This document shows positions 11,341-24,920 of a DNA stretch of 64,000 bases, piece by piece (position 1 is the stretch's first letter; every line of letters starts with the position of its first letter). The notes beneath the pieces were generated by a model, which saw nothing but the letters and a program-made list of their open reading frames with translations, was not told where the DNA came from and ran no database searches. The stretch spans positions 89,225,583 to 89,289,582 of the forward strand of contig NC_133390.1 of assembly GCF_047511655.1 (NCBI RefSeq), given 5' to 3'. The stretch is from Castor canadensis. Its lineage: Eukaryota; Chordata; Mammalia; Rodentia; Castoridae. Made by a program: the position numbers and the translations under genes.

Positions 11341-14300
11341 TAATGACTGACTATTCAAAGCTAGGCTCTTTAAGTCACTAAAAGAGGAACATCAACAACA
11401 ATAACAAGAATTTGAGTGCAAATAGGTAAGGATGGGCAACACATTTGGAAAATTGGAGAAAGATAACTTATTAAGGTGATAATTTGGGGTGTTACTTTTT
11501 AAAAATTCCATAAATAGCATTAAAATGTGGGAGGGAAAATACTAGCATGCTTTAATATAAAGCAGCAAATGGAAAGTGCTATGGCAAAATGTTCAGCAGC
11601 AATTCTAAGAAGGAAGGTGTCTTCTGAGGAAGATTGGCTTCTATTATTCAAGCCATTTAATAGACAAAGAACTGTTTGACATACTATGTAATGAATGCTT
11701 TTCTTTAATTTATTTCCCAACACAGTCCATGAAATTTAAGTTGCAATAATATTAACATCCTCATGAAACAAAGCATTCAAAGTTCTGATGCCTTGATGAG
11801 CTAACATGAAATAAGGTACGTGTGCTTGTGTGTGTATGTGTGTAGGAGCAATTGGCAGATACATAGGGACAATGCTTCTGATTTAGGGGCCATAGGCTGC
11901 TCATGAAATTGCAGGTGGCACAGCCACATTATGGTCTCCCCGTTTCACTTAACCTGGAAATTCTCAGAAAGTTTCTGAGGTTCTCTTGATTTCCCCTGAG
12001 AATCCCTGTACCAAAAACAGCTCTTACGGTAAACTTGAGATAGAAGCAAATTGGTTTGAGAACATTCCCATGATTCCCATTACCAGAGAATGCTGCTTCT
12101 TTTAATTATAGCACAGATTTTCAGAGTGTTATTTTCAGGAAGAAGGGAGGGGGTGTGGCTACCAAGATATTTTTCTAAAGGGCAGGGTAGGAGAATGAGT
12201 TCCTCATGTTTTGAGGCTGACATGATGGAGGGAGAGTTTCAGCAGTCCACACAGTGGCATAATTTGGAATCATAATCCACTTCCTGAGTTCTAGTGAGGT
12301 CAATAATAAGAAAGTGGAATATATGAAATCTCTTTGTAGATAAAGACTTCCTGTTTATATGTCTAACTCAAGCAAAAATCTAAATAATTGCTAAAAGTGA
12401 TGTGAAGTCTGAAAAACAGTCTCATTCTCATTCCCCTGAACCAGACAATGAAAAATTAGAGGTCTTAGAAAAATTAAAGCTGACAGTTTTCTGTTTCTTT
12501 CCCAAAATATTGGTAAACAGAAAATGTCTACTCTTTTAAAGTCAGCACTGTTGTTAGAAAGTACTGTTGTTGTGGTAGAAATTTCCAGCCGAAGACATTG
12601 AAATTTTCTCTTCTTTCTGGACATCCAGCTAGACTGTATTTCCCAGCCGAATGTTACTGCAAAGTAACTTTAGTCAATAGAATGAGAGCAAAGGAAATAC
12701 ATATTCTTTTAGGACCAGTCCAGAGATCCTCCCATGCATAATTTTCATTGTCCCTTTCTTTTCTGGCTTAGACAAAAATGAAAACAATGACCTTGAAAGC
12801 AACTTACTGAAATTGTCAGAGCCAAAGGATAGAAGAACCTGGGTCTTTGACTTATTTGGTGGAAAGCTATTTTTAAATGAGGATTTGATCTAAGTGAGAA
12901 ATAAATTTCTTTCATATTAGCTTCTGAGATATGGTGATTTGTTTCTTCTATCATCACCTTAATAAATATAGCAGGTTAGACCTGCTGCTTAGAAATTAAA
13001 GGCCCTATTATTTCTGTCACAAGCTTTGCATAAAAAGTGCTGAGAATGTTTTTTATAGTATTTTCAATCTCATAATTTTATATTTTCTCACTCTATATGT
13101 ACCTTTCCAACAGTAATTCCCCATTGGGAAAATTCTGTTTCCTTTGGTATCGGGTATTACATAACTACAAGGAACACTAAGAACTTCCTGACTGAACTTT
13201 TTCTAATTCACATGAATTTGTGTACTGATAGCTTTTTAGGTTAGTTAATAATGAAATTGAAAACTGTGGATATACATTAAAAAGGAAATGAAGAGAAGAT
13301 AAATTCATTATGTTATTCTACGGTTCACAATCATCCCCAAATGGCATACAAAAATAAGTACCTCTCAAACAAACAGCTCTGAAATCAGGTCACAAATCAT
13401 CATTTTCGTTCAGTTGGTAAAAAATATAGCTTTAAAAAAAATAAATGACCAGTCCTCCAAATACCAAAAATATATGTTGGTATCCTATCATGACCACATT
13501 ACCACTGACTAGTATCTGAAAAGTAATAGATTTTTTGAAAAGCTCTATTCAGAGAGACAATCATGGTTTATAGCTTCTCAATACAAGAAGCTTTTATTCT
13601 TCAATCCTATAATTTTCATTTGGAAACAAAAGTGTTTCCAGCATTAAAAATCTTGCAAACCAAGACTTTCATACAGAGTTAATCAATCATAGTTCTAACA
13701 TCATACTGTGTATATGAAAAAACAAACTGTTCTCTGGTTTACAAATTGAAGGTTATAGAAATAAATTCAGAGGTGTTGACTCATGCATGCAGTTATATTA
13801 CTCCATCAGTACTCAATTTGTGTATGTGAATATTTATGAACCTCTGGAGGTTTACCTGTAACATGAATGAGAAATCTTGATAAAGAAAGGCAGGGAAGGT
13901 CTTTTTAACAAAAGTTTGAAAGAAGGATATACTCCTAAATGTAGTAAACAACTTTTTTTGGATCAGAGATTATAAAACTCAGGCCTAGTCAATTAATTCC
14001 TTCTGGATTAATCTAGTCACACAGATAATGCCAATACAGCACTGCTTTCTGAGTGTTCCCAACCTTCACAAAATGAGGGTAGACGTTTGAGAGCCACTAG
14101 TAGTCAATTACTAGTTGGCACTGAGTCTCAGCTGCCTTTTAGGGCAAATTCATTTTTGTCTGAATGTCTCACCAGCTCTCGTCTCAACAGTACTGTCCTT
14201 CGTCTGCTATTTTCTTCCTTCTTTCATAGTCTTACTCATACCTTACATTCCACCCCCTACAACAAAAAAAAAATAGTAATATGGAGTCTTTGCCATTATG

Positions 14301-14370
14301 TTCTATCCATCCACTTCTGCTTCCTACCTTCCCTAACACTATTTCCTTAATCAAAACTTGACTGGTGGAA
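11341..14370. other. Unique DNA, no gene recognised
   Basis: No exon or RNA gene was recognised. A short TG-rich run occurs at 11823-11843. The stretch 12600-12720 ('gtatttcccagccgaatgtt ... caatagaatgagagcaaagg') resembles an old interspersed repeat seen again near 60350-60420, family not identified. Confidence 0.4.
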
Positions 14371-14374
14371 GGAA

Positions 14375-14575
14375 CACGGGACTGGAGTCAGATGGCTTAA
14401 AAACTTTATCACTTATAAATAGGTAATACAAGTTATCTTGGTTTTGAATTTTTAAAAATCTGTAAAATGGACATAAATGTATCTATGTCAAAAGATTAAC
14501 ATAGAAATGAGTAATGTTTATAAAAGGTATCTAGTAGAACTTATAGTACATAGAGGGCTCTCAATAAATGTTAGT
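14375..14575 (+). repeat. MIR SINE relic
   Basis: 'gactggagtcagatggctta', 'aatctgtaaaatggacataa' and 'gggctctcaataaatgttag' give the MIR order from 5' to 3'. Confidence 0.6.
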
Positions 14576-14579
14576 GTTT

Positions 14580-15008
14580 CAGTGTTGCTGTGTATAAATC
14601 ATCCCAAACTTAATAACTTAAAACAGCAATGATTATTTATTATTTCTTATAGTTTCTAAGGATTAAGAATTTTTTTTAAAGGATAGCTGAACCATCCTTG
14701 TTCATGCTGATGTCAAGTGGGACTGCAGTCATCTGAAGGAAGGGTAAGTTGGCCCAGGCTGTCTGCTAGGAGCCTCAATTTCTCTGTATGAAAACTTTTG
14801 CACAAAGCTCATGGTGTGTGGTGGCTGACTTCCCCTGGGATAAGTGATCCAGGAAATCAAGATGAAACTGGTCACATGCCACCCTTTTCAATATATTTTA
14901 TTGGTCACACAGGGGCACTCCTCTTTTAATGTAGGAAGGATCTATGCAAGAGTAGGAATACTAGGAGATGTGGATCATTGGAGGCCATTTTGGGGGCTGT
15001 CTACCACA
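14580..15008 (+). repeat. Ancient interspersed repeat, family unassigned
   Basis: It begins 'tgctgtgtataaatcatccc' then 'aacttaataacttaaaacag' and ends 'ggctgtctaccacag', a pattern of a common old mammalian repeat. I recognise the text but cannot name the family with confidence. Confidence 0.4.
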
Positions 15009-15109
15009 GTTAGACATTGATTCTCTTAGAGAAAACACTGATTATAGTCATACTAACTGGATTGCTTTGCAATTTTGCCTTGATAATGTATTGTTCCTTA
15101 AACCAAGAC

Positions 15110-15212
15110 TCTTTCTCTTTCTCTTTCTCTCTCTCTCTCATCTCTCTCTCTCTCACTCTTTCTCTCACTCTCTCATTCTCTCTTTCTCTCAAACTCTTCT
15201 CCCGCTCTCTCT
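15110..15212 (+). repeat. CT-rich simple repeat
   Basis: An imperfect tract of TCTTTC and CTCT units. Open frames read through it on both strands (15010-15247) only because it lacks stop codons. Confidence 0.85.
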
Positions 15213-18200
15213 TCTTCCCCCACATCTCTAAATTCACTCATATTTAATAATTTTTGTGTGAGCTTTGAAAACATTAGAAAACAATGAGAATGGGCAAAAT
15301 CCTTCAGCATACCCAAAATGCTTCCTGAAAGTTATCCATGCCCTCAAGCCTACAGTCCTCTGATCTATCATTCTTAGTGATTCCAGGTTGCCACCACCCC
15401 CACATGTTAACTCCACCCTTACTTGACCCCAAAATGCATGTCTAAACTTATCCTCTTCATCCATTTATAAAACCCCATCTGTTCTCTATTAGAAAAGAAG
15501 TTCTAGACAGCATAAGCTATGCTATTTTGGTCTAAATTCCCCCAGAGGAGACTAGGAACCAAGGATATGAGTCAAGTGGACTTTTGAGAGGTGCGAAGAA
15601 CATGGACAGACAAGGAAGGAAGCAATGAGAGAAGGAAGACCACCACTATGAGATTTGTTGCAAACTCAGCTACTGTAGTGAGTAAATGATAATTGCTATT
15701 CCACAGCCAAACTTTAGAATATTATGCAAAACTTAGCACTCACAATTACTCCAGTGAAGGAGGTCACAGATTAAATCATTGGTTATGGGCTACCCCTGTA
15801 CTTATACTTGTACCACTTACCCCTTACCTTCTAGCTTGTGGTATTCATAGGCAGAGTAATTCTGGAAGCCAACAAAGATGCCAGTGCTGCCTGTGAAAGT
15901 CAGGCTGGTGTTTGGTAAGGGATCTGAGAGAACAGAGTAAGGCACCGGCAGTGACTCCTTTGTATGTCTTACACCTCATTCATCTTCCCTGTAACTTTTC
16001 AATCCCTTTTTGTCTGGACTTTTCTTGGACAATGATAGCAACAGTATGCAACAAATAGATGATTAAGGAAGGAAGTGAAAGGGAGAAAAGAGAATAAAAG
16101 AGAAAGGAGAAGGAGAGAAAAGAAAGGCAGAGAAAAGAAGTAAGAGAAAGACATGTAAAGGAAGGAAAATAAAGGAAAGATGAGAAGGGAGAGAATAAGG
16201 GAAAGGAGGGAATGGGAAAGGTAGGGTCTGTGTCATATTAGAAGGCAGAAGGCTCCCTTCTTTTTATTATTTTTCAAGGCAGCAACAAATAAAATGTATA
16301 TAGATGTTGAAAGAATAAAATAAATTCCCATGATGGCATACATAAGGCTGTTTAAATGTCAGTTTTGGATTTTTAATATGAGAATAAATTACAGAATCAG
16401 GGTTATAGTTCTTATTTTTTCCTTACCTGATCAAAAGCCAGAAATGTTGCTGTAAGGCCAGTAAGAAGCCTGGCCCTCAGTATATGTAATTTGAGAAAAG
16501 ATTCTAAGAAATAAAAGTGAAAACTTTTTTCTTGCTGTACTAGGTAATGAGTTTTATAATGGGAACACAATTGCAAGTTACATAATCAAGTAGGTCAGAG
16601 CTATTGATCTGCTCAGTGACAAGACATCCTGAGTGAATCACATTATTCTAAAAGGACAGATCTAAAAGCTAATAATGACAAAAAGTGTTACCTGAATTTC
16701 ATACCTCCATTAGTATTAGGCTCACTGCTTCTGCATATCAGAATTGTTAGATACAAGCAGCTTTGAGAAGCAACATGGTATGTGGAAACAGTGCTAGAAA
16801 TCAAGTCCAATATTACATGAACCTGGAGTCACCATGTAAGCTACCTGGGTATCAATTTCATTTGTTATGTTAGGGGATTGCATTTGTAATATTGAGAGGA
16901 GTAAGTCAGAAGTTGTAATTCAGGGACTACTGAATAATAAATAAATAAATAAATACTCAACACGCCTCCAGCTAAAGAGGCAGTCATTATTCAGATGCAA
17001 CCAACAGTTGCCCTAATGAAATTTGGGTTGTCAAATCTTCCATCATTTCTTGAGAATTAAAAGCCAATGTTCATGTGAATTCTTCAGACTTTTATGTGTT
17101 GGTATAATTTTTTTATGAAAAAACAATGTAAGTCAAAGTTTCAGCTGCATGCAGAATATAAGCCCACAGGTCACTGGTTACCTCCAGACTACATGAATCT
17201 CAGATATTCTTGCAATTATTACCCTCTCAAAAGTGACACAGAGACAAAACTATTTTTTGAAGAATGGGACTCTGATGGTGGTTCTGTACCTGCTTACTTC
17301 CCAAAAGGAACTTGATGTTTTGTCTAAACAGTCACCAGTAACCTTTCTTAAGGAGGAATCTGCACAGAGCTTTGGTCCCCTCTCTACCTTGCTATATGTC
17401 CTTAAAATAGTAGGGATAACCAATCCTGCCTTGGAAAAGTTTTCATTACTTACCATAATGCAGATTGTCTTGAAGAACTGGGGACTTTATTGAAGTCTCC
17501 TGCATCATTGTTGCATTCTTCTTTACCTTTATCTAGTATTAGAAAGATTGACAACTTAAGGCCAAGTTATACCCTCAATCCTAGACAATGCCTCTGAAAT
17601 TTGGTTAATTATTTCAAGTAAGTGATAGAAAGCACAATCTAGATATAGAAGAAGAATTCAGGGAGGAGTAATAGCTAACAAAAAATGGATGGAGTAAGGT
17701 TTCAGAAAGGGAGGGATGGGGTCAGGATGCCTTGAAAAGGAATGTCTCTGAGATAAATGAGCAAAACAAGAAATTGTGAAGTCAAACTGTTGAGAGGGGA
17801 AGAAATTAGATGGCAGTTGCCCTTACTTTTTCCTATAAAGTGGAAGCTAAATTTTTGTTCAGGAAGTGATTTTTGAGGATGGAGAAAAACATTGAGAAAA
17901 AGTTCTTCAGAGAATGACAAATGTAGGTGATTTTTAAAATGCCAGATAGATTTGAGATTTAATAGATGTGAGGTGGCAAGAACCCGCCCTGGAACAAAAG
18001 GAACCAGTTTAATGCCCTTTTCTAGGAAAGTAAATGGTAGCTTTAGAATAATCAAACAAAGAAGGAAAAACAGCCTAGGGTGGGAGATGGGCAATTTGAG
18101 TTTCACAGATCTTGGATGCAGAGCTACTCTGAGAGGTTCTGAGTGCAGGATGTAATCGATGGTCCCAGAGGAGTATAGATGAAGGTCATATTTATTGAGA

Positions 18201-18602
18201 AAGTCAAGGATCTGTGAGGTCAGGAGTAGAAGATAATAATATAAAGAACCTAACTCTAAAATCACCGCAAGACAAGAGCTGACATACTTGACGAAGGTAG
18301 GAGATTATTCTGGAGGTTAGTTGTGTCTGGGATTGTGTATAAGCAAGGAATTTACTGTCTTTGTTTTAAGAATATTAACAAATAGCATAAGAAATGCCTT
18401 CTGAGGAGGTAACTGTCTGGGAAATAAGATTGTTAGCAACAAATCACTTCTTCATTTTGGTGAGAAGATAAAAAGGAGTGACCCAGTAACAGTTTCTAGC
18501 AATTGGAAGTGGCTTCCATGGAAAAGGAGAGGCAGAAGATCACAAAAAAGATGGCGGAGGACCAGAGTTAAGCTAGAAACAAATGAAAAGAAAAAAACCA
18601 AG
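15213..18602. other. Unique DNA with a polypurine tract
   Basis: A purine-only-like GA tract lies at about 16060-16225 and an (ATAA) run at 16935-16955. A MIR-like phrase is at 16790-16870. The longest open frame (minus, 17702-18265, 187 codons) has no domain and a composition like random translation. The DNA under it looks like an old repeat I cannot name. Confidence 0.45.
16060..16225 (+). repeat. Polypurine (GA-rich) tract
   Basis: Roughly 165 bp of nearly unbroken A/G made of GGAAA, GAGAAA and AGGAA units. It is an imperfect low-complexity tract rather than a clean microsatellite. Confidence 0.8.
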
Positions 18603-18616
18603 ATTTATACAATCTG

Positions 18617-18810
18617 GCCAGGCACTGGTGACTTGAGCCTGTAATTCTAGCTACTCAGGAGGTAGAGATCAGGAGGATCACAGTTCAAAGCCAGCCCAGG
18701 CAAATAGTTGTGAGACCCTATCTCAAAAAAAAAAAAAAATCACAAAAGTAGGGCTATGGAGTGGCTCAAGGTGTAGGTGGTGAGTTCAAGTCCCAGCATC
18801 AAAAAAAATT
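18617..18810 (+). mobile_element. Composite B1/ID-type SINE
   Basis: 7SL-like half (ggccaggcactggtgacttg ... tctagctactcaggaggtag), A-rich linker at 18723-18740, ID-like half (gctatggagtggctcaaggt ... gagttcaagtcccagcatc) and A tail. The flanks carry a 14-bp duplication with two mismatches: 18603-18616 and 18811-18824. Same family as 4477-4670. Confidence 0.85.
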
Positions 18811-18924
18811 ATTTTTACACTCTGAAGAGAAATCAAACTAAATCACATTGTACCTCATAAATACGTACAGTTATTGTTCAATCAAAAATAAGTAAGAAGC
18901 TAATTTTAAAAATGCAAATGATAG

Positions 18925-19030
18925 CAAGAGATAACTTTAAAATCAAACAGATCTGGGTTTGAATCCTGGTTGACACTTACTAGCTACAAGGATTAATTCA
19001 GTTTTAGAAGCCTTCTTTTCAGAAAAATAA
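18925..19030 (+). repeat. MIR SINE relic
   Basis: 'cagatctgggtttgaatcct' then 'gacacttactagctacaagg' fits the left half and core of MIR. Confidence 0.55.
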
Positions 19031-21597
19031 TATGAAACTAAAATTAGGAGAAATGTGAATTTTTATTATAAATAAATAAATCTATTATCTGCATACTCCC
19101 AGTGGGGGATAGACATCAGATTCATGCTGTGATACAACTTCTGGTGCTGTATCATGTGTCATAATGTGACTCAGGTGACACCCATGAATTCCAACACTGG
19201 GTGGCCATTATAACTTAGCCAAACTTAAGTATGCCACTAAACTGGAATTAAATTTATCTCCAACTCAGCTTTCCATTAGTGTTCTCCCAAAATGTCCAAG
19301 GTCACTCCAGTGCCACAAGGGGGATATGTTGTCAAGGAAATTGGATTACTCCAACTGATTTCTGCTAACGTATCTTACTTTTGAAAATTTAGTACAAACA
19401 TGTGAACACAATTCTAGGGTTTCTTATAGAGCTTAGAAGAAGGTTCTTCATGCAAGTGAAGGAGCCCAGAGCCAAGATGCATTGCCTTTATAGTAAATCT
19501 ACGGCTGGTACTTGTGTAACTTCATGCTAGTTACAGGATTTCTTTGTAAGTATCCATTTCTCTGTCTCACAGGGTAATAAGACAGATGAATTAAAGGAAT
19601 CCACAGTTCCAGACATATAATAAATAACAGATGGCAAATAAAATATATAATTACTCAATTTTGCAAACTAGTATATTTTTATTTTATGGATTTGATTATA
19701 GTAGGTACCATCCAAACTCTTAAGGCTATTAAATGTCTTGGTTGGTTTTCATTTAAGGACCATTAGAGTGGGCTACTTAAGTACATTTTACTGCCCTTAT
19801 AGAACTGAGAGCACTTTGGAGAATTATAATGGAGAGCTTGGCACCACTGGGGAGAGGTGCAGTTTTACAGCATAGCAGTAAAGGTCAAACAGCGTCAGTC
19901 CATAAGGAAACCCTTTTTCTGAAAGGATGTCCACTTTTTTTACCCTGCTAGCTGCAACAGTAACTGGATTCAGGAATGAACATTTACCATATCATCAAAT
20001 ATACAGGAGTGAATGTACACACACTCATGTGTACACACACATCCATATATTCACAATAAACAAACCCACTTTTTGAGCAGCTTAGTAGGCCAGGTGTTGT
20101 GCTGGACTCTTTCATATTTGCCATCTCACAGCAAACCTGTGCTCAAAGGCCCTTACATAAATGAGGAAACAAACAGGGAGAGAGATCAGCCTCCTCAGCC
20201 CTCACTTGTATGTCTTTTGTACAAATGGGAAAGCCAAGGGAGAGAAGCTTTGCTCCATCTGTGTGAGTCTCAGATACACTGCACAAGTGCCAGAACCAAC
20301 TAGCTTAGCTATCCTTTTCCATGCCCTGGTCCTGGGGTGAGGCCAGCACTCTAAGCCAGTCTCCCAAACTGCCTATCAGGCCAAAGAGGACAGGCCTGAG
20401 CTTGATTAAAAACAGAGGGAAAGGCCAGGGACAGAGATGCAAGTGGGGATTGGATAAAGAGTTGAAGAAAAGGAATGGTTCTCTTCAACATGAAGTGGAA
20501 GTCCAAGTGCCTAAAAGATGTATTTTTTGATAATGGTAAGAGGAAACTTTTTGCTTACTTTCTCTCCAACCTTGAGATTGCATTAATCAGAATAGCTGCT
20601 TTATTTTAGGTTTTCAAAATATAATTTCTATAATTTTATATGTAAAAGTTTGTATTTGTAAAACAGATAAAGAACCATTATTTTCCTTACAAATTCATTT
20701 AACCAGCCACTACCATCTTAACATCTAAAATAGATTTATTTCTTAGAAATTGATTACCCTAAGTACCAAGGTGTACATGAAACCATTGAAGTCCCCCATG
20801 TCATTAATGAAAGTACCTGTAGCCAGGCACTGAGAAGAAAGTGAAAAAGTTCTGAAATAATTTTATTGCTGCCCTTTTCCACTTCCCAGACTATCAGACC
20901 TATGGGCTGCTGACCTTGATCTTTTTCTTTCTTGTTTTTCTTTTGTCCTTTAGCATAAAAAGTGAAAAGTGGAGAGGCAAAGTAAGAGGCAGCATTCTAC
21001 ATGGGTGGTAGGAGAGAGTTCCTAGAAGCAGATTCTTAGTGGAGTAGACAGAAAGAGAAGGCAGAGGGAGCAAGGGTAAGCCAGGGGATATTTCAGACCA
21101 TGGGACAGGCCTGATAAGGTCTCTGCCAACCCTATGAGTGCTAGAAAAGTATCCACCTGCACTGGGCTGAAATGGATAGACCTTTATTATATCTTCACTG
21201 TACTCAGTCATTGGATGCCGCCCACCCAGGAAGAATAAAGCCCTCATTCTCAGTAGTTAAGGAAAACTCTGAAGGAGTCAGTGATTAGAGATTTTTGGAT
21301 ATCAGTTGTTTGCTGCAGCTGGGTAGAAATGTATTCCTTGAAGAAAGATCACCGCAACACATTTCTTTATTTCATAATTTACCTCCTGTACTCCCCAAAT
21401 TGCCTTCTTTGAATATTATTTGCCAGCAGATCCTCTGGGTCTCTGATGGGCATGGCTTGCTTGACAGAATATTAGAAAAGGAGGTTAGTAGAACAAGCCA
21501 TAGCTTCCATTTCTGAAGTTGCTCTCAGGGCACCAGCTGGTAATCGTCTTCCTCCTCTACTCAGCTTCCCAGATTCCCTCACCCTCAGCTCCTTCAT
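19031..21597. other. Unique DNA, no gene recognised
   Basis: A MIR-like phrase lies at 19520-19640 and a CA-rich patch at 20013-20050. The 96- and 115-codon open frames near 20013 and 20900 show no domain. Confidence 0.4.
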
Positions 21598-21705
21598 TCT
21601 TTCTTTCTTTTGCGTTGTGCTGGGTGGGTATCTGGTAGCATTTACAATGGTTCTCACAAAGTCTCAAATATATCATGCTGCCCTCCACCTCTCTCCTTCG
21701 CCTCC
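21598..21705 (-). mobile_element. Old L1 3'-UTR fragment
   Basis: It matches in the reverse direction the L1 3'-UTR end seen at 5867-6008 and 60609-60975: 'gttgtgctgggtgggtatct', 'gcatttacaatggttctcac', 'caaatatatcatgctg'. It is short and diverged. Confidence 0.6.
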
Positions 21706-23299
21706 CCTCCCCACCCTCAGCTCTTTCTTTGTTACCTTCCACAGTTTACCTGGAAGCACAACTCAAGCCCTTTTTCCTGAGGAGTCTGAACCTGTCCGAG
21801 TGTTCCGCCTGGGGCCTAAATGGCCTTCTGGTTATACTCTGGCCCTGTCTAGTCATTGGAGGGAGGGAAGCCCTGGGATTACTATCACCTCGGCCCTCTG
21901 CAGCTGAGGCAGATCCTGAGGGACCAATGAATGGAAGCTGTTTGCTGACCACCCTTCCTGCGGCTGGACTGTGAATGCTGCCTTGAAGGCACATCTGAGC
22001 AGCACATTGCCACTTTCACAAAACAAGAAAATATGATTTAGAATTGAATAACATTCACCTATCACTTAGTTTTTGGATGGCATGTTTTTTATTTTTTAAG
22101 TGAGATAGATTATGTTAAAATTTTCTTTAATTTTAGGTTTCTCTTTCGAACCACACTTCTCTGGGTTACTAGTAGAGCAGAGCAGAAGGAAATGACCACC
22201 TGGCTTCTAAAACAGTGTGAGTTTTTACTTTCATGGGTGGTTGTTGAGTTGAAGAATGCAGACCATTTTTGGTGAGTTTCTTCATTTCTTAAAAAAGAGG
22301 CATAAATTCCATAACCAAAGTAACTGCATTTGGGTGTTTTGCTGATAATAAAAAATAAAAAATAAAAGCTTCAAGATTAATCAACATAAAATCCTCACAA
22401 ATTGGCTGAGTGAATGCTAGGAATTAGTGGTAAATCAGAAGAACGGGAAGAGAATAACCAGAGACCATTCTCAATAGGAGAAAAGAAAGAGAAATTACTT
22501 CATTCTCTAATAAGTGGGCATCAGAATGAGAACAAGGCAGACTATCAAGAGAGACTAATCAACCACTGAGCTCCCCGGGAGGAGGCTGTGCTCACTGTGA
22601 GCCACCCAGCAGATTCACCTTACTGTGGACACAGCTGTTTCTTGTAGTTGCTTGCACAAGCGGTAGAATTGCTGTGTCCAGACCTAACTGCAGAACCTGC
22701 TGAGGAAGAGTCCTGTGAATCAATTGGCATGACTGAACTGCAGATAAGCTATGTTTATCACTGTCAGTGAAACTGACAGAATGTAGTGGCTTTAATAAAC
22801 ATGGATACATATGCATGTGTATACATGCTTTGTGCACAAATGTATACAAACTGCAGAAAAATTCCAATGTGATTCATAAGAAAACAGAGATATAAACATA
22901 CATAGTGTGCATATGTATATATACATATATATTTAAGTCTGTATGCTGGCAAATAAATAAACCTATTTCTGTTGACCAAATGAATCTTACCAGCCTTGAA
23001 AACAAATTAACATTTGAAAATATAGCATCAAAACACTTTGGTTGTTGTGGAAAGGACATATTCTATGCCTTGTTGAAACTCTTAAAATGGTACTTGACAT
23101 ATAGTAGTTCCTAAATAAATGTTTGTTGAATGAAAAGTAAGTGGATCCTGAATGAATGATATTTGATGGACTTCAAGGAGTAGGAATGAGTCAAATCTTC
23201 ACGAGCTGTGCTGAAGTTGTGATACTTCACCAAGCTCGAGTAACGATAAATATTATAATGTAGGAATTGTTAGAATAGGAAAGGAATTTAGAAATCGTT
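21706..23299. other. Unique DNA, no gene recognised
   Basis: An AT dinucleotide-rich patch at 22900-22935 and an L2/MIR-like end 'cctaaataaatgtttgttga' at 23110-23130 are the only signals. Confidence 0.4.
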
Positions 23300-23400
23300 T
23301 AGTTAAATCCTTTCTTTTACCCATGAGAAAAAGTGAAGCTTAGAGGAGTGAATGATTTAAAAAGATCACTCAACTAATTTGTGATCTGAACTGTCCTTAA
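23300..23400 (-). repeat. MIR SINE relic
   Basis: 'aagtgaagcttagaggagtg' and 'agatcactcaactaattt' read as the reverse of a MIR core. Confidence 0.5.
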
Positions 23401-24330
23401 CACCAGAGATTCGGGCTTTGAATTTGTAGTGCTATCAGATGATTACCAAGAGATCTTAAATGGGTTCCATGCACAAGCACTCATCTGTCATGCTGTGAGC
23501 ATATGCAGGTGTGTGTACAATATTTTAGATTTTACTTTCATATTTCTTCTTGTTCCCACTCAGTGCCATTTGGATGGGGCTGGTCAGCTCTTTAGACACA
23601 TACATGTGAACCCCATCATGTCCTCCTCCCTTTTCTAGTTCAACTGGTACATTTGACTATTTGAGTATTTTCTTTTTGTGGATATTCTAGAACTAACCCC
23701 ATTTTAGACTCTAATAAACCTGACCTTGAAGCCAGTGTGGGTTCCTATCTCACATGCCCTGTTCTATGTACAACCTCTGCACAGTGAATGTTCCCATCTT
23801 CCACTGGTACAATTACTAGATATAGACCATTTCATCTTGTGCACTGTGCTGTTCCTTTTCCATCTCAATTCCCCTCTGCAGCTAGCCTTGCAACATGCCT
23901 GCCATTATCATTAAAGAGCTCCCAAAACTCCTTTATAGGTAATGACCTTGGCAGATTTGTGCCTAGTACCAAGTCCCTTTCCACATCCAGTTACAGGATT
24001 TGGTCTTCTCTGCTACTCTATCATCTGCAACACAGAAGCTGGCTTTCATTGACCTGCCTATTTTTAATTTCAGTCTTATTTTCCTTCTCCATTATTTCTC
24101 TTCTTCTCAGTTTCTGTAATGCCTTGTTTCAGGTCAAACTCAGCTCAACATTCACTTTCTTCATTTAACTTATCAGCTTTCCTGACAGCTCATTCTTTCC
24201 CTTTGTTGAAGCTGAAGTTTGAAGAATGTCCTCAGTGTGTGAATGGGGTTTTGGTTCATGCTTAGGAAAAAGTAAGCATTTTATTCCTTATTATAGACTA
24301 CTACTTTATAACTTGAAATAAAACGTCTTT
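23401..24330. other. Unique DNA, no gene recognised
   Basis: The CT-rich 126-codon open frame at 23788-24168 has no domain and is probably a by-product of low stop density. Confidence 0.35.
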
Positions 24331-24334
24331 TGTG

Positions 24335-24904
24335 GAGGAACTGCTGTGAGCACTAGGGATGAAGTGGTGAATGAGACCCTCTTGGTCCTCGATGGAGCTA
24401 ACGTCCTACACAAGAGATGGATTAGAAATAAATGTGCCCTCAGTAAAAGTGAAGTAGTGATAGTGCTATGAAGAAAAATAAGCAGGGGGAGGAAACAGAG
24501 AAGAATAAAAGATGTGAAGGAGCCACACTTTGGCAGTGAGAAGCCCCTCTGTGAAGATTTGACACTGAGCAGAGCCAGGAATGAGCTGAGGGAACAGACT
24601 CCACAAAGACCCAGAGGGTCTGTGTTCAGGGACAGAGACTGACAAACACAAAGGCCTTGGGATGTGACCTAGCAAGGCTACTTCAAAGACAAGCAGGAGG
24701 CCACTGTGTCCTGGGGAATGGAGCAAGAGAAGAATGGTAGAAAGATAGAGAGGTTCATCAGGCCCACATCTCACACAGCCAGGGGAAGATTGTGAGGAAG
24801 CAAATGGAGAGAAAGAGCAGAATGACATGTTCTGAATTATGTTCTGAAGAACTATTCCAGCTGCTACATAGAGAATTGATTAGAGAGGTAAAGGATAGAT
24901 CGGC
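24335..24904 (-). repeat. Ancient L2-like repeat, left part of an interrupted copy
   Basis: Phrases such as 'gagcactagggatgaagtgg', 'cacaaaggccttgggatg' and 'attccagctgctacatagag' follow the order of a common old mammalian repeat I tentatively place in L2, antisense. The order resumes after 30828 ('tttcctaggtttgaggtctg'), so the U6-L1 unit interrupts it. Confidence 0.4.
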
Positions 24905-24920
24905 AAGAGTGGAAATGTAG
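24905..24920. repeat. Left 16-bp target-site duplication of the U6-L1 unit
   Basis: aagagtggaaatgtag, repeated exactly at 30813-30828. Its last G is also the first base of U6, so the true duplication may be 15 or 16 bp. Confidence 0.93.

Noticed and set aside
15010-15247. Open frames in three readings across the CT tract
   Set aside because: They exist only because CT repeats contain no stop codons.
17702-18265. 187-codon open frame on the minus strand
   Set aside because: No domain, low-complexity hydrophobic content and no splice or promoter context. The DNA under it looks like an old repeat, so chance is more likely.
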